Shown here: positions 54,722 through 62,315 of the stretch, in pieces | How positions within the stretch are numbered: the stretch's first letter is position 1 | How the letters are laid out: each line of letters opens with the position of its first letter | Made by a program: the position numbers and the translations under genes | Notes under the pieces: model-generated | Told to the model about the DNA's origin: nothing | Databases searched by the model: none | What the model saw: only the letters and a program-made list of their open reading frames with translations | Source of the DNA: Burkholderia cenocepacia | Lineage (GTDB): Bacteria; Pseudomonadota; Gammaproteobacteria; Burkholderiales; Burkholderiaceae | Assembly: GCF_014211915.1 (NCBI RefSeq) | Contig: NZ_CP060042.1 | Location: 62,001-126,000 of the forward strand | DNA: 64,000 bases | Reading direction: 5' to 3'

Positions 54722-54778
54722 TTCAACGCTCCTGCGTCGTGAGGGTTTTGAAATCTGCAACCAGTGGCCGGTCCTGCG

Positions 54779-55171
54779 TCACGGTGTATCTCCCGCGGGT
54801 TGCGACGGCGCCGCCGGCGTCAGGCCAATCGGCGGGACCTGATCGCGGCAATAGTTCATCTTCACGTCCAGGCGGCCGCTGGCTTCGCCCGCCTCGGTCT
54901 GGACGCCGCGGACGTCGAACAGCACGTCCAGACGCTTGCAGCCCGGCCGCGGCAAGTCGCCGATCGACCGAGCCGTGACGTAGACCGGGCCGTTGGCGTG
55001 CAGCTTGGTGATAAGTGAACCCGCAACGGGTCCACGCAGCGCGCCAAACGCTGACCCGTGATCAATCGCGTCGATGAGAACCGCACTGAATTCGTCGTAG
55101 CTACCGCCGAAAGCCGCGGCCGGCAGCGCAAAAATCGCAGTAGCAAACGCAGCGGAGACAAGGCGCATCAT
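54779..55171 (-). CDS. Small exported protein in the transfer operon
   Basis: 130 aa from ATG 55171 (overlaps the traN stop by 4 bp). Signal peptide MMRLVSAAFATAIFALPAAAF and a mature domain GPVYVTARSIGDLPRPGCKRLDVLFDVRGVQ with DVKMNYCRDQVPP giving two conserved-looking Cys. No family recognised. Likely periplasmic. Confidence 0.65.
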   Translation of the reverse strand: MMRLVSAAFATAIFALPAAAFGGSYDEFSAVLIDAIDHGSAFGALRGPVAGSLITKLHANGPVYVTARSIGDLPRPGCKRLDVLFDVRGVQTEAGEASGRLDVKMNYCRDQVPPIGLTPAAPSQPAGDTP

Positions 55172-56448
55172 TGGGATACCCCTTTTCCGCTTCCGATCGA
55201 TTGCCGCACGCGCTGCAGAATCGCGTCCTCGTCGACGGCCTTGGACTGGATCGAATTGACGAACTCGGTAAAGTCGATATTCGAAAAATCGATACGCTGG
55301 AGTTGGTCGGCCGTGAAGCCACCGCAGCCGGCGAAGGGGATGCCGAGTTGCGCCTTGCCTTGCTGGTTGACAAGCTTCGCGATCAACGAGTTGAAACAGC
55401 AGTAGCTCTTCTTTTCCTCGACGCACACGCCGAGCACGCGCTTGGAGCAGCCCTGGTTGTACTGGACACAGAGGTTCTGGCCACGCTTCAGACTGAGCAC
55501 CTGCTCGTCAGGGGAACATGCGAGCCACATCTGGATCAGCTGCGCAGCGATCTCGGCCGCGAATACGTACGGATTGAAATCTGCAAGCTGAACACCATTG
55601 GTGAGGGAGAACGAAAAACTAAAGCCGTAGGCACCAAAGGTTCCGGAGGTAGACAACGCCCTGTCCGCCCATGCGCCCATCTGCAAGAGACCAGAGTTCA
55701 CGATCGAGCTATCGACCGTTTCGTACAGCTGGTCAAAGACATACTTCGACCCTAACGCGATGCCCTGCTTCGCCGCCGTTCCGCCAACCGACAGTCCAGC
55801 GCTGACCGCGGCGCTTCCGATCGCGTTGTTCGAGTAAGCGGCGCCGCCGCCGTTGCTGGTGCAGCAGCTCTTGATCTCGAGGCCGCCCAGCACCTTGATC
55901 GAGCAGCTGCTGTCGTAGCCTTTGAAAATGTTCACGTTACCGCCACCGACACCGTAGGCGCCGGCTTCGCGCCCGGTTTCCAGCCCTGCTACGACCTTGC
56001 CGAGCGCGCCGTCCGCACCACTGCTTGACGAGAAGCATCCGGCACCCGGTGCGCACATCGTGTTCGTGCATTGGGTGACGGTCGTCGTGTGCGCCGGAGT
56101 ATCGAGACACTGGTACGTGTACTGCATCGTGTCGCAGCTTCCCTGCACCGCGTCGTTGTATGACACACACTGCTGGTTCACAAGGCCGCAGCCTTGCTGC
56201 TGCAATGGCGTGCAGTCGTTAACGGTGGAAGCGGCTTGGCATTCGTAGGTATCCTGGTAGTTCCAGCAATCCTGGTAGAGCGGAATCCCGTTGATGACAC
56301 GTGTGCCGGCCGGCTCGATGCAGGCTGAACCAGTGCGTTGGCAGGTGGGCGCGGCATACGCTACCGGCGCGGCGAGCAGGGTGACCGTCATTACACTGCC
56401 GACGAGGGTGAACGCACGCGCGGCGAACATGAGAGCGCGGATATTCAT
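55168..56448 (-). CDS. traN: TraN, C-terminal half as a separate secreted protein
   Basis: 426 aa from ATG 56448 (ATGA overlap with the N-half). It has its own signal sequence (ALMFAARAFTLVGSVMTVTLLAAPVAYA) and the TraN C-terminal domain: Cys-rich TCQRTGSACIEPAGTRVINGIPLYQDCWNYQDTYEC, QCVSYN, CAPGAGCF and SYCCFNSLIAKLVNQQGKAQLG, IPFAGCGGFT. TraN is the outer-membrane mating-pair stabiliser of F-type systems, normally a single protein of 600 aa or more. Here the role is divided over two genes. Confidence 0.85.
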   Translation of the reverse strand: MNIRALMFAARAFTLVGSVMTVTLLAAPVAYAAPTCQRTGSACIEPAGTRVINGIPLYQDCWNYQDTYECQAASTVNDCTPLQQQGCGLVNQQCVSYNDAVQGSCDTMQYTYQCLDTPAHTTTVTQCTNTMCAPGAGCFSSSSGADGALGKVVAGLETGREAGAYGVGGGNVNIFKGYDSSCSIKVLGGLEIKSCCTSNGGGAAYSNNAIGSAAVSAGLSVGGTAAKQGIALGSKYVFDQLYETVDSSIVNSGLLQMGAWADRALSTSGTFGAYGFSFSFSLTNGVQLADFNPYVFAAEIAAQLIQMWLACSPDEQVLSLKRGQNLCVQYNQGCSKRVLGVCVEEKKSYCCFNSLIAKLVNQQGKAQLGIPFAGCGGFTADQLQRIDFSNIDFTEFVNSIQSKAVDEDAILQRVRQSIGSGKGVSQ

Positions 56449-57734
56449 TGTGCCGCCCGCTGTTCGAACGAGCTGCACTGGTCGATCCAGTTCGGCGTGC
56501 AAGTCGCGGTGCAGATCTGGTTCAGCGTGAGCTGAACTCGGGCCTGCCCGCCGCCCTGGAAACCGTACCCGCCTATCGCCGCTTGAATCTCGACGGTATT
56601 GACGCCCTCGTGCAAATACGAGCGGATGTCGGTGTTGGGCGCAATGGTCGACGGGTTCCCCTCGTACTCGCTACCGAAGGTGAAGAACGGTCGATACTCC
56701 GTGAGACCGCCATCTGCCGTAAAGGCAGTTTTATCCGAACACACGCTCCGAATGCCGTTGTAAATCAAATTGTGTGTGAAGGTCACACTAGGCGAGGACG
56801 CGGCAAGATAGCCGGTGGTCTGCCGTCCATCAATACCGCCGGACGACGCCGGCAGCGTCGCCACTCCGCATTGGAGAATGCGCCCGCCGTCCGGCGCATC
56901 GGTGTAGACCGTGACGCCGTTAATGTCGACGCTGCGCAGCGTATTGTTTGCCGTGATCTGGCTGATGACTGCGGTACCGATCTGACCAAGGTTCTGGACG
57001 CTGAAACTCATCGAGCCGGACACGGTCAGTCCGTTGTAGCCTGAGTTGTCGTGATAGCCCGTGTCAGCGCCGAAGTTCCAGAGCGCAGAGTTCGATGCCA
57101 GGCGCGCGGCAAACCCGCCGGTGAAGCTTCCCTCGACGACCCCGCCAGCGGCGCAGCCTTGATAGGGTTCGGTGCAGACGGGGTCATTGATGCGGTTGCA
57201 GGTATAGGTTTGCGTACCCACGGCCTGCTCGCAGGTTTCCTTCCGGTAGGTCGCCGGCACCGTCGACGTCACGTTGTGGCAGTCCTGCGAACTCGTCGTA
57301 GACCCGGGGTTATTGATCGTGCCCTTGCTCCCGGTCACGATCGGATCGCTCGCGGTGATCGGCATGCGATTGGGCGGCTTCTTCGCGAGGTAATTCACGG
57401 CATCGCATTCCTGACGCCAGTAGGCACTCGGGTTCGCTGGCTGCGTCGAGCAATCCGCTTCCTTCCCTGACCCGGCCGGCCCGAGACTGCCCTGCCCACC
57501 GCCATACAGCGGCGTCAGCTCGCCGTCCTGGTTCGTGTAGTTCGGCACGTTCGAGCTACCGCCACTGATGCTTCCGTGAGCCGCGTTCATTCCTGACTTA
57601 CCGAACGACTGGCCTTCAGTAAACGCAGTCCCGGTAGATGGGGCGTCCGCAGCAGCGCACACGGCGACCGCAGCCAGAGCGGTCGCGATGGCCAGTGGTG
57701 CGCTTCGGCGCAGGGTTGCCCGCATTCCGTTCAT
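56445..57734 (-). CDS. traN: TraN, N-terminal half as a separate secreted protein
   Basis: 429 aa from ATG 57734 (overlaps trbC by 4 bp). Signal peptide MRATLRRSAPLAIATALAAVAVCAA, then a TraN N-terminal region with Cys-rich segments (QDCHNVTSTVPATYRKETCEQ, YTCNRINDPVCTEPYQGC) and a carbohydrate-like beta domain (SMSFSVQNLGQIGTAVISQI ... GFQGGGQARVQLTLNQICTATC) ending CSSFEQRAAQ. The N-half stops exactly where the TraN C-domain begins in the next gene. Confidence 0.85.
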   Translation of the reverse strand: MNGMRATLRRSAPLAIATALAAVAVCAAADAPSTGTAFTEGQSFGKSGMNAAHGSISGGSSNVPNYTNQDGELTPLYGGGQGSLGPAGSGKEADCSTQPANPSAYWRQECDAVNYLAKKPPNRMPITASDPIVTGSKGTINNPGSTTSSQDCHNVTSTVPATYRKETCEQAVGTQTYTCNRINDPVCTEPYQGCAAGGVVEGSFTGGFAARLASNSALWNFGADTGYHDNSGYNGLTVSGSMSFSVQNLGQIGTAVISQITANNTLRSVDINGVTVYTDAPDGGRILQCGVATLPASSGGIDGRQTTGYLAASSPSVTFTHNLIYNGIRSVCSDKTAFTADGGLTEYRPFFTFGSEYEGNPSTIAPNTDIRSYLHEGVNTVEIQAAIGGYGFQGGGQARVQLTLNQICTATCTPNWIDQCSSFEQRAAQ

Positions 57735-58519
57735 TCGACATCCCCCAGTGCACGGAGATATCGCTCGGCGATCCCCCCGTAGGTAGGGCTGTGATCGACG
57801 ATCTGGCGCAGGGCATACGCGGGCGTCACGTCTCCCGACAAGGAGACGTACGACGCCGGCAGCGCACATCCGCTGCTGTCAACCTGATTGTTGGCGTCTC
57901 CACCGCGTGTGACGACATAGGCGGGCACACGGGCGATGCGATACTGCGTGAACGCCTTCGGGTTGACGACGATGCCGCCGGACGCAATCCCCAGCCTCTG
58001 CATTTCCGCGGCCGTCGCCTTCAGTGAGTCGTTCTTGAAGCCCCGGAACACCACAGTTCCGCCGGCCTGATTCATGGTCTTCACCAGGCGTACCAGCGAG
58101 GCAGCGGGCATCGAGAAGCTCGCGAACGCGACGAAGGAATCGGTCACACGACGCTGCGTACGGCTTTCGTACCGTTTGGCGACGGCGAACGGGTCGGCAC
58201 CGGCGGCGGCTGGCGCCGGCGTCGGCAGGTTCGGGAACGCGTTGCCATCGTGAGCTGCCTTTGCTGCAGCCTGGGCCATCTGCCGATCGCGACTGCCCTG
58301 GATACGGCTCATCTCGGCATCAATCGCATCCGACGATGGCATCACGCCGCGGTAACGCGCGGTGCCGCTGGCTGCCTCATCGAAGGTCGCTCGGCGCGTG
58401 GTATTGATCTGTTGCTGCTCACGCGCGAGCGCGTGATTCGACACGGTTTGTGCCGACACGTGAACGGCCGCGAGGGCGATCGTGCCGGCGGCTACGATGG
58501 AGAAAGTGAGCCGACTCAT
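57731..58519 (-). CDS. trbC: F-type pilus assembly protein TrbC
   Basis: 262 aa from ATG 58519 (ATGA with traU). Signal peptide MSRLTFSIVAAGTIALAAVHVSA and a TrbC C-terminal domain: FVAFASFSMPAASLVRLVKTMNQAGGTVVFRGFKNDSLK, GIVVNPKAFTQYRIARVPAYVVT. TrbC works with TraW in pilus assembly in the periplasm. Confidence 0.92.
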   Translation of the reverse strand: MSRLTFSIVAAGTIALAAVHVSAQTVSNHALAREQQQINTTRRATFDEAASGTARYRGVMPSSDAIDAEMSRIQGSRDRQMAQAAAKAAHDGNAFPNLPTPAPAAAGADPFAVAKRYESRTQRRVTDSFVAFASFSMPAASLVRLVKTMNQAGGTVVFRGFKNDSLKATAAEMQRLGIASGGIVVNPKAFTQYRIARVPAYVVTRGGDANNQVDSSGCALPASYVSLSGDVTPAYALRQIVDHSPTYGGIAERYLRALGDVE

Positions 58520-59547
58520 TGGCGCAGGTCTCCGAGGTTCGCACCCATGCAGCAGTTGCGCTTGCGGAAAATCTCGTACGCGAAGTCCTCCCCCGTGTAC
58601 GGGATCATTTTTCCGGCGCCCCAGAGCGCCGACGTGCGGCCATACGGCTGACAGCACTGACCGTTGATCTGGTCGGTTTGCGCAACGGGGTAGAGCATCG
58701 TGTACTTGTATTGGGTCTTGTCCATCACCGGCTGCAGGTAGTAGCCGCACATGGCCCCGTCACCTGTCGTGCCCCACATCAAACCCTCGCGATGCAGCTT
58801 TGCGGTCATGCGCTCGACCAGCAGTGACGACGCCTGGATCGCGGACACATGAGCCTGAACGTGGCCGTTGAATGGATAGATCGAGCCGTTGCAGCCTGCG
58901 CACCAGAAGAGCAGGTTGCTGCCGAAACCTAGGCTCGAGAGTACGCAGTCACCTGCGCACGCGGCCTGGGCGATCGGACTGCCGAACAGGTAGGTCTCGG
59001 GCTCGAGGAGCATGGTGAGATCGTCGTCGCTCCACGTCGGATCGACTTCGGTCATGTACGCGACATCGAAGCTGCCCGTCTCCATACAGGGGTCGTCTAG
59101 CAGGATCTCGGTGTAGTACATGACCGGATCGGTGTACCAGTGCACCTGATAGAAGCTCTGCTTGGTGTCGTCCTTCTGCTCGCGCACCTCCCCCTCCGGG
59201 GCGTGGATGCCCGGGTTCAGCGAGATCCCGCCGAGCGACACGAAGCAGTAGGGCGAGCGCGTGACGTCGACGCGCCGGATCGGCTCCCAGAAGCTGAACT
59301 TGACGCCGAACGTGCCGTTACAGAAGCAGAGGAATCCTCCCGGGTTCGGGGTGTCGTCCTGGCCCATATTGAGGAACGTGACGCTACCAATGGCCATCGG
59401 GAAAGCGCATTCCCAGCAGATATCCGTGATCGGATTGGCGAATCGGCCGACACACTGACCCGCATCGGCCGGCGCCGAGAACGAGAAGCAGCTGGCAACC
59501 AGCGCGATCGCGAGAATCCAGCGGCGAAGGAGAGGGCCCATGCTCAT
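58516..59547 (-). CDS. traU: F-type transfer protein TraU
   Basis: 343 aa from ATG 59547. Signal sequence followed by TraU signatures (GQCVGRFANPITDICWECAFPMAIG, GFLCFCNGTFGVKFSFWEP, FWCAGCNGSIYPFNGH) and the final CCMGANLG. At least ten Cys residues, so disulfides are expected. TraU is needed for DNA transfer more than for pilus assembly in F. Confidence 0.95.
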   Translation of the reverse strand: MSMGPLLRRWILAIALVASCFSFSAPADAGQCVGRFANPITDICWECAFPMAIGSVTFLNMGQDDTPNPGGFLCFCNGTFGVKFSFWEPIRRVDVTRSPYCFVSLGGISLNPGIHAPEGEVREQKDDTKQSFYQVHWYTDPVMYYTEILLDDPCMETGSFDVAYMTEVDPTWSDDDLTMLLEPETYLFGSPIAQAACAGDCVLSSLGFGSNLLFWCAGCNGSIYPFNGHVQAHVSAIQASSLLVERMTAKLHREGLMWGTTGDGAMCGYYLQPVMDKTQYKYTMLYPVAQTDQINGQCCQPYGRTSALWGAGKMIPYTGEDFAYEIFRKRNCCMGANLGDLRQ

Positions 59548-60236
59548 GAAAGCAGCTCCCGCATCGCCGGATACACGTGGAAGACGAAGTCGATCAGGTT
59601 TGCGCCGACGTGATGGCCAAGGCGATAGACGATCGGCAGGAGGATCACTGCAACACCGCCGGTCGCCGCACCGGCAACGCCCCAAGCGGCGACCCAGACC
59701 ACACGTGACGTTACCGTGGCCAGGATGCCGAGCAGCTTCGCTCCAATCGAACGACGTGCGGACTCAACAACGCCGGAGACGGGAAGAGGCTCATCCAACT
59801 GGACCGTATGGGTCGATTCGACGCCGATACCGAGGGCGCCCTTCACCCCCTTCTCGATACGACCGATCAACTCAACGGCTTCGACCTCGCTCAGATGCTC
59901 GGCGAGGACCGCAGCAGGACGGTGGATATCATCTACAGCACCCGCCACAACACGAAAGATTTCCCCGCTGCTGTCTCCTACGATCTGGCGGTCAGGTTGA
60001 ACGGATAGACGAGCGACCCTGCTGTCGTACGGGCTCGCGCGCCAGTAGTAAGTCGCGAGCACACCGTTTCCTGAAACGACGACCTGATCATTGGTGACGT
60101 CTACGACATACCGCGTCGGCTCGCCTGTCGCATTGAAGTGCTGAAGAGCAGCAGCGCCGTCGTGGGGCGAGTTCTTCTCGACGACGTCGATAACGGCTGG
60201 GTCGGCAGTGAAGTCCAGACGGTCATAGTTGTTCAT
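59544..60236 (-). CDS. Unknown transfer-operon protein with C-terminal membrane segments
   Basis: 230 aa. A soluble N-terminal region (VVVSGNGVLATYYWRASPYDSRVARL) and two hydrophobic helices near the C-terminus (GILATVTSRVVWVAAWGVAGAATGGVAVILLPIVY). No family recognised. Overlaps traU by 4 bp, so it belongs to the transfer operon. Confidence 0.6.
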   Translation of the reverse strand: MNNYDRLDFTADPAVIDVVEKNSPHDGAAALQHFNATGEPTRYVVDVTNDQVVVSGNGVLATYYWRASPYDSRVARLSVQPDRQIVGDSSGEIFRVVAGAVDDIHRPAAVLAEHLSEVEAVELIGRIEKGVKGALGIGVESTHTVQLDEPLPVSGVVESARRSIGAKLLGILATVTSRVVWVAAWGVAGAATGGVAVILLPIVYRLGHHVGANLIDFVFHVYPAMRELLS

Positions 60237-60282
60237 CGCGATTCCGATAAATTGGGAGGTGACAGGTGGTTTGGTCGCCGGG

Positions 60283-60924
60283 TCAACGCAGTTGCTCCGC
60301 AGGTTCTTCCTCGAGAAGCAGTTGGTTGCCGCGCTGGCTGATGACGGCCGGCACGCGGGTGATCCCGAAACGCTGGCTAAGTCGACCCTGCTGATCGAAA
60401 TACACTTGCCGTTTCCACGACTTCGTCAGGTCAAACCACGAACCAGCAGTCAGGATCGGTTTGATGGAATCGCCGGAGCGGGACGCGAGCGCCTGAACCG
60501 CCTTAACCTGAGCCGGATCACGGCCGTCGAAGAACACCAGGCGCTCGTGCAACGTGACAATGTCGAGCGGATTGATACGCGTGCCGGCGGCGACAATCAC
60601 GGCGCCCTCGTCATTGGTGACGGGTTTTGCGTACGTGACCGTCGGATCGATCAGGCGACTCGAGTACTCGCTGACGGTTGAAATGCCCGGCACCGGGGGC
60701 AGGGACGTGACGTCATGCAGCGCGCGCTGACGTGCGCGGCGCTCGACGGTCGCCAGCCCACCATTGGCTCGCAGTTCGAGCAGGCGACGCTTCAACATCA
60801 CAATTGCGTCATGCTCTGCGATCGGATACGTCGGGCCAACCACGCCCAAGTCGTCCGCGACCGCGGAGATTGGGGATGCCGCGAGCGTCAATGCCGCGAT
60901 CCACGTGACGGCCGGGCGTCGCAC
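60283..60924 (-). CDS. traW: F-type pilus assembly protein TraW
   Basis: 213 aa if started at GTG 60924 (MRRPAVTWIAALTLAASPISAVADDLG, a plausible signal peptide); an ATG at 61230 lies 102 codons further up in the same frame but would overlap the small membrane gene entirely and has no protein-like sequence. Start site is therefore inferred. TraW signatures: AEHDAIVMLKRRLLELRANGGLA, RSIDPTVTYAKPV-like, IVAAGTRINPLDIVTL and FDGRDPAQVK. Works with TrbC and TraU in the periplasm. Confidence 0.85.
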   Translation of the reverse strand: MRRPAVTWIAALTLAASPISAVADDLGVVGPTYPIAEHDAIVMLKRRLLELRANGGLATVERRARQRALHDVTSLPPVPGISTVSEYSSRLIDPTVTYAKPVTNDEGAVIVAAGTRINPLDIVTLHERLVFFDGRDPAQVKAVQALASRSGDSIKPILTAGSWFDLTKSWKRQVYFDQQGRLSQRFGITRVPAVISQRGNQLLLEEEPAEQLR

Positions 60925-60968
60925 AAGCGATCGGAATTGGAGCCGAGCAACGAGGGAGCAGGTCGACG

Positions 60969-61160
60969 TTATCGCCGTTTCCAATACTTGAAGAACTGAG
61001 AAACGAGGGGTGCTACTGCCGTGCAGATATGCCAGGCGCCCACGAGCATCACACCAAGCCAGACTACGGTCACGACGGCCAGCACGAAATGCATATTCCC
61101 GGTGACGAACCCGACGCAAATCAACACGAGAGAAATCAACAAGCAGACAAGTTCCAGCAT
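60969..61160 (-). CDS. Small inner-membrane protein of the transfer operon
   Basis: 63 aa from ATG 61160 with GGAGG upstream. Two membrane helices (LVCLLISLVLICVGFVTGNMHFVLAVVTVVWLGVMLVG) and a basic C-terminus WKRR. TraL/TraA-like size, but the sequence does not show their family motifs. It overlaps the unlikely early part of the traW frame. Confidence 0.65.
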   Translation of the reverse strand: MLELVCLLISLVLICVGFVTGNMHFVLAVVTVVWLGVMLVGAWHICTAVAPLVSQFFKYWKRR

Positions 61161-61216
61161 TGGAATCTGAGCCTCCAGTCGAAGGGTCGGCCGACGTGAT
61201 GAGGGCACGGCAGCGG

Positions 61217-61726
61217 TTAAAAAATTTCATAGGCCTCCCCGACGATTGCGGTTTGAGGAACGGTGCCGGCTATCGAGTACCGCGAATCGAGGCTGTTCGG
61301 ATTCGGCGTGGCCACGAAGTAGTGTCCGGGCGGAATCACGCCGTCTTGGGTCGGAAACAGCGCCATCCCTGCAAGCGAGAGCGGCTTGGCGTAGCCGATA
61401 TAGGTCTGATTGACCCAGACGTCGCGACCAACGACGTGCACGACATCGCCAGGCAAACCAGCCACGTGTTTGATGAAGGTCAGTCCCGCGGGGTAGGTCG
61501 CCCCACCGTGCCACCGAAATGCGATGGTGTCGCCGAGGCGCGGCCGACAGGGGCCCTTGCGAATGAAGTAGAGCGTCCCCGGCAGACTCGTCGACATGTT
61601 GAACGTCAGCCCATACCAGGGCGTGAGCCCCCATGCGACAGCCGCCACGATCGCCAGGGCGACCACGGTGCGAACAAACCGCCGATAGCGAGCCAGGCCG
61701 CTGGTGTAGGCGACGAGCGCGATCAC
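61217..61726 (-). CDS. Conjugal transfer signal peptidase (S26, TraF/TrhF type)
   Basis: 169 aa from GTG 61726 (its GTGA overlaps the stop of the preceding gene). One membrane helix (FVRTVVALAIVAAVAWGL), then Ser47 in NMSTSLPGTLYF and Lys86 in FIKHVAGLPGD, the catalytic pair of S26 peptidases of plasmid systems, with NPNSLDSRY near the end. Probably cleaves or cyclises the pilin. The pilin gene itself is not in the window. Confidence 0.88.
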   Translation of the reverse strand: MIALVAYTSGLARYRRFVRTVVALAIVAAVAWGLTPWYGLTFNMSTSLPGTLYFIRKGPCRPRLGDTIAFRWHGGATYPAGLTFIKHVAGLPGDVVHVVGRDVWVNQTYIGYAKPLSLAGMALFPTQDGVIPPGHYFVATPNPNSLDSRYSIAGTVPQTAIVGEAYEIF

Positions 61727-61944
61727 TGCTCATCTCCGCGAAGGTCGGCTCTTGCGGCAATCGCACACGCCGATCGACGCAAGACAAGATAAGTCGTTAC
61801 GTTTGCAAGGGCCGCCGCACAAGCACTGGCCGAGGCGGCCAGATAGTCGCCAACATCGGTCGGTGCAAATCGCTCGCCCGCCGTTTCTGTTCCGAGCGTG
61901 CGTGCAGAAAACTCGGGGAGCACCGTCGATCGGAGACGAGTCAT
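61723..61944 (-). CDS. Small hypothetical membrane protein in the transfer operon
   Basis: 73 aa. One possible membrane helix (YLAASASACAAALANVTTYLVL). Its stop overlaps the peptidase start and its start overlaps the trbI stop by 4 bp, so the gene is real by context although nothing matches a known family. Confidence 0.6.
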   Translation of the reverse strand: MTRLRSTVLPEFSARTLGTETAGERFAPTDVGDYLAASASACAAALANVTTYLVLRRSACAIAARADLRGDEQ

Positions 61945-62315
61945 TTGGCGATCCTTTTGGCGATCAGGTCTGTGAGATCGGGCGCATCACCTGCGAGCAC
62001 GGCAGCTTTGTTGATCACCACGCAGCCACACTGCGCGCCGAGCTGGTCCAGCGCGGCCGACAGGCGCTTTGCGTAATCGCCGGCGTGTTGGGTCGCCTTG
62101 TTCTTCGCGTCGTCCGTCATATGGACGGGATCGCCGTTATTGAAGGTCTTCAGCAGCGTTTCCTGCTCATCGCTGATGAGCTTCTGCACATCGACCGCGA
62201 CGACCGGCGCAACCTTTTCGCGTTGCGTCCAGAAGTAGACGAGCGGGGAACCGAGCACCAATGAGGCGCCGATCGAGATAAGGCCTGTGAGTACGAGGTC
62301 GTGTCGCATGTTCAT
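61941..62315 (-). CDS. trbI: F-type TrbI-like pilus protein
   Basis: 124 aa. One N-terminal membrane helix (LTGLISIGASLVLGSPLVYFW) and a TrbI_Ftype-style C-domain ending CGCVVINKAAVLAGDAPDLTDLIAKRI. In F, TrbI modulates pilus retraction and lies between traC and traW, the same order as here. The ATG overlaps the traC stop (ATGA). Confidence 0.85.
   Translation of the reverse strand: MNMRHDLVLTGLISIGASLVLGSPLVYFWTQREKVAPVVAVDVQKLISDEQETLLKTFNNGDPVHMTDDAKNKATQHAGDYAKRLSAALDQLGAQCGCVVINKAAVLAGDAPDLTDLIAKRIAK

Noticed and set aside
60925..61230. Extended N-terminus of TraW from ATG 61230
   Set aside because: It would lie over the small membrane gene and lacks TraW-like or signal-peptide character.
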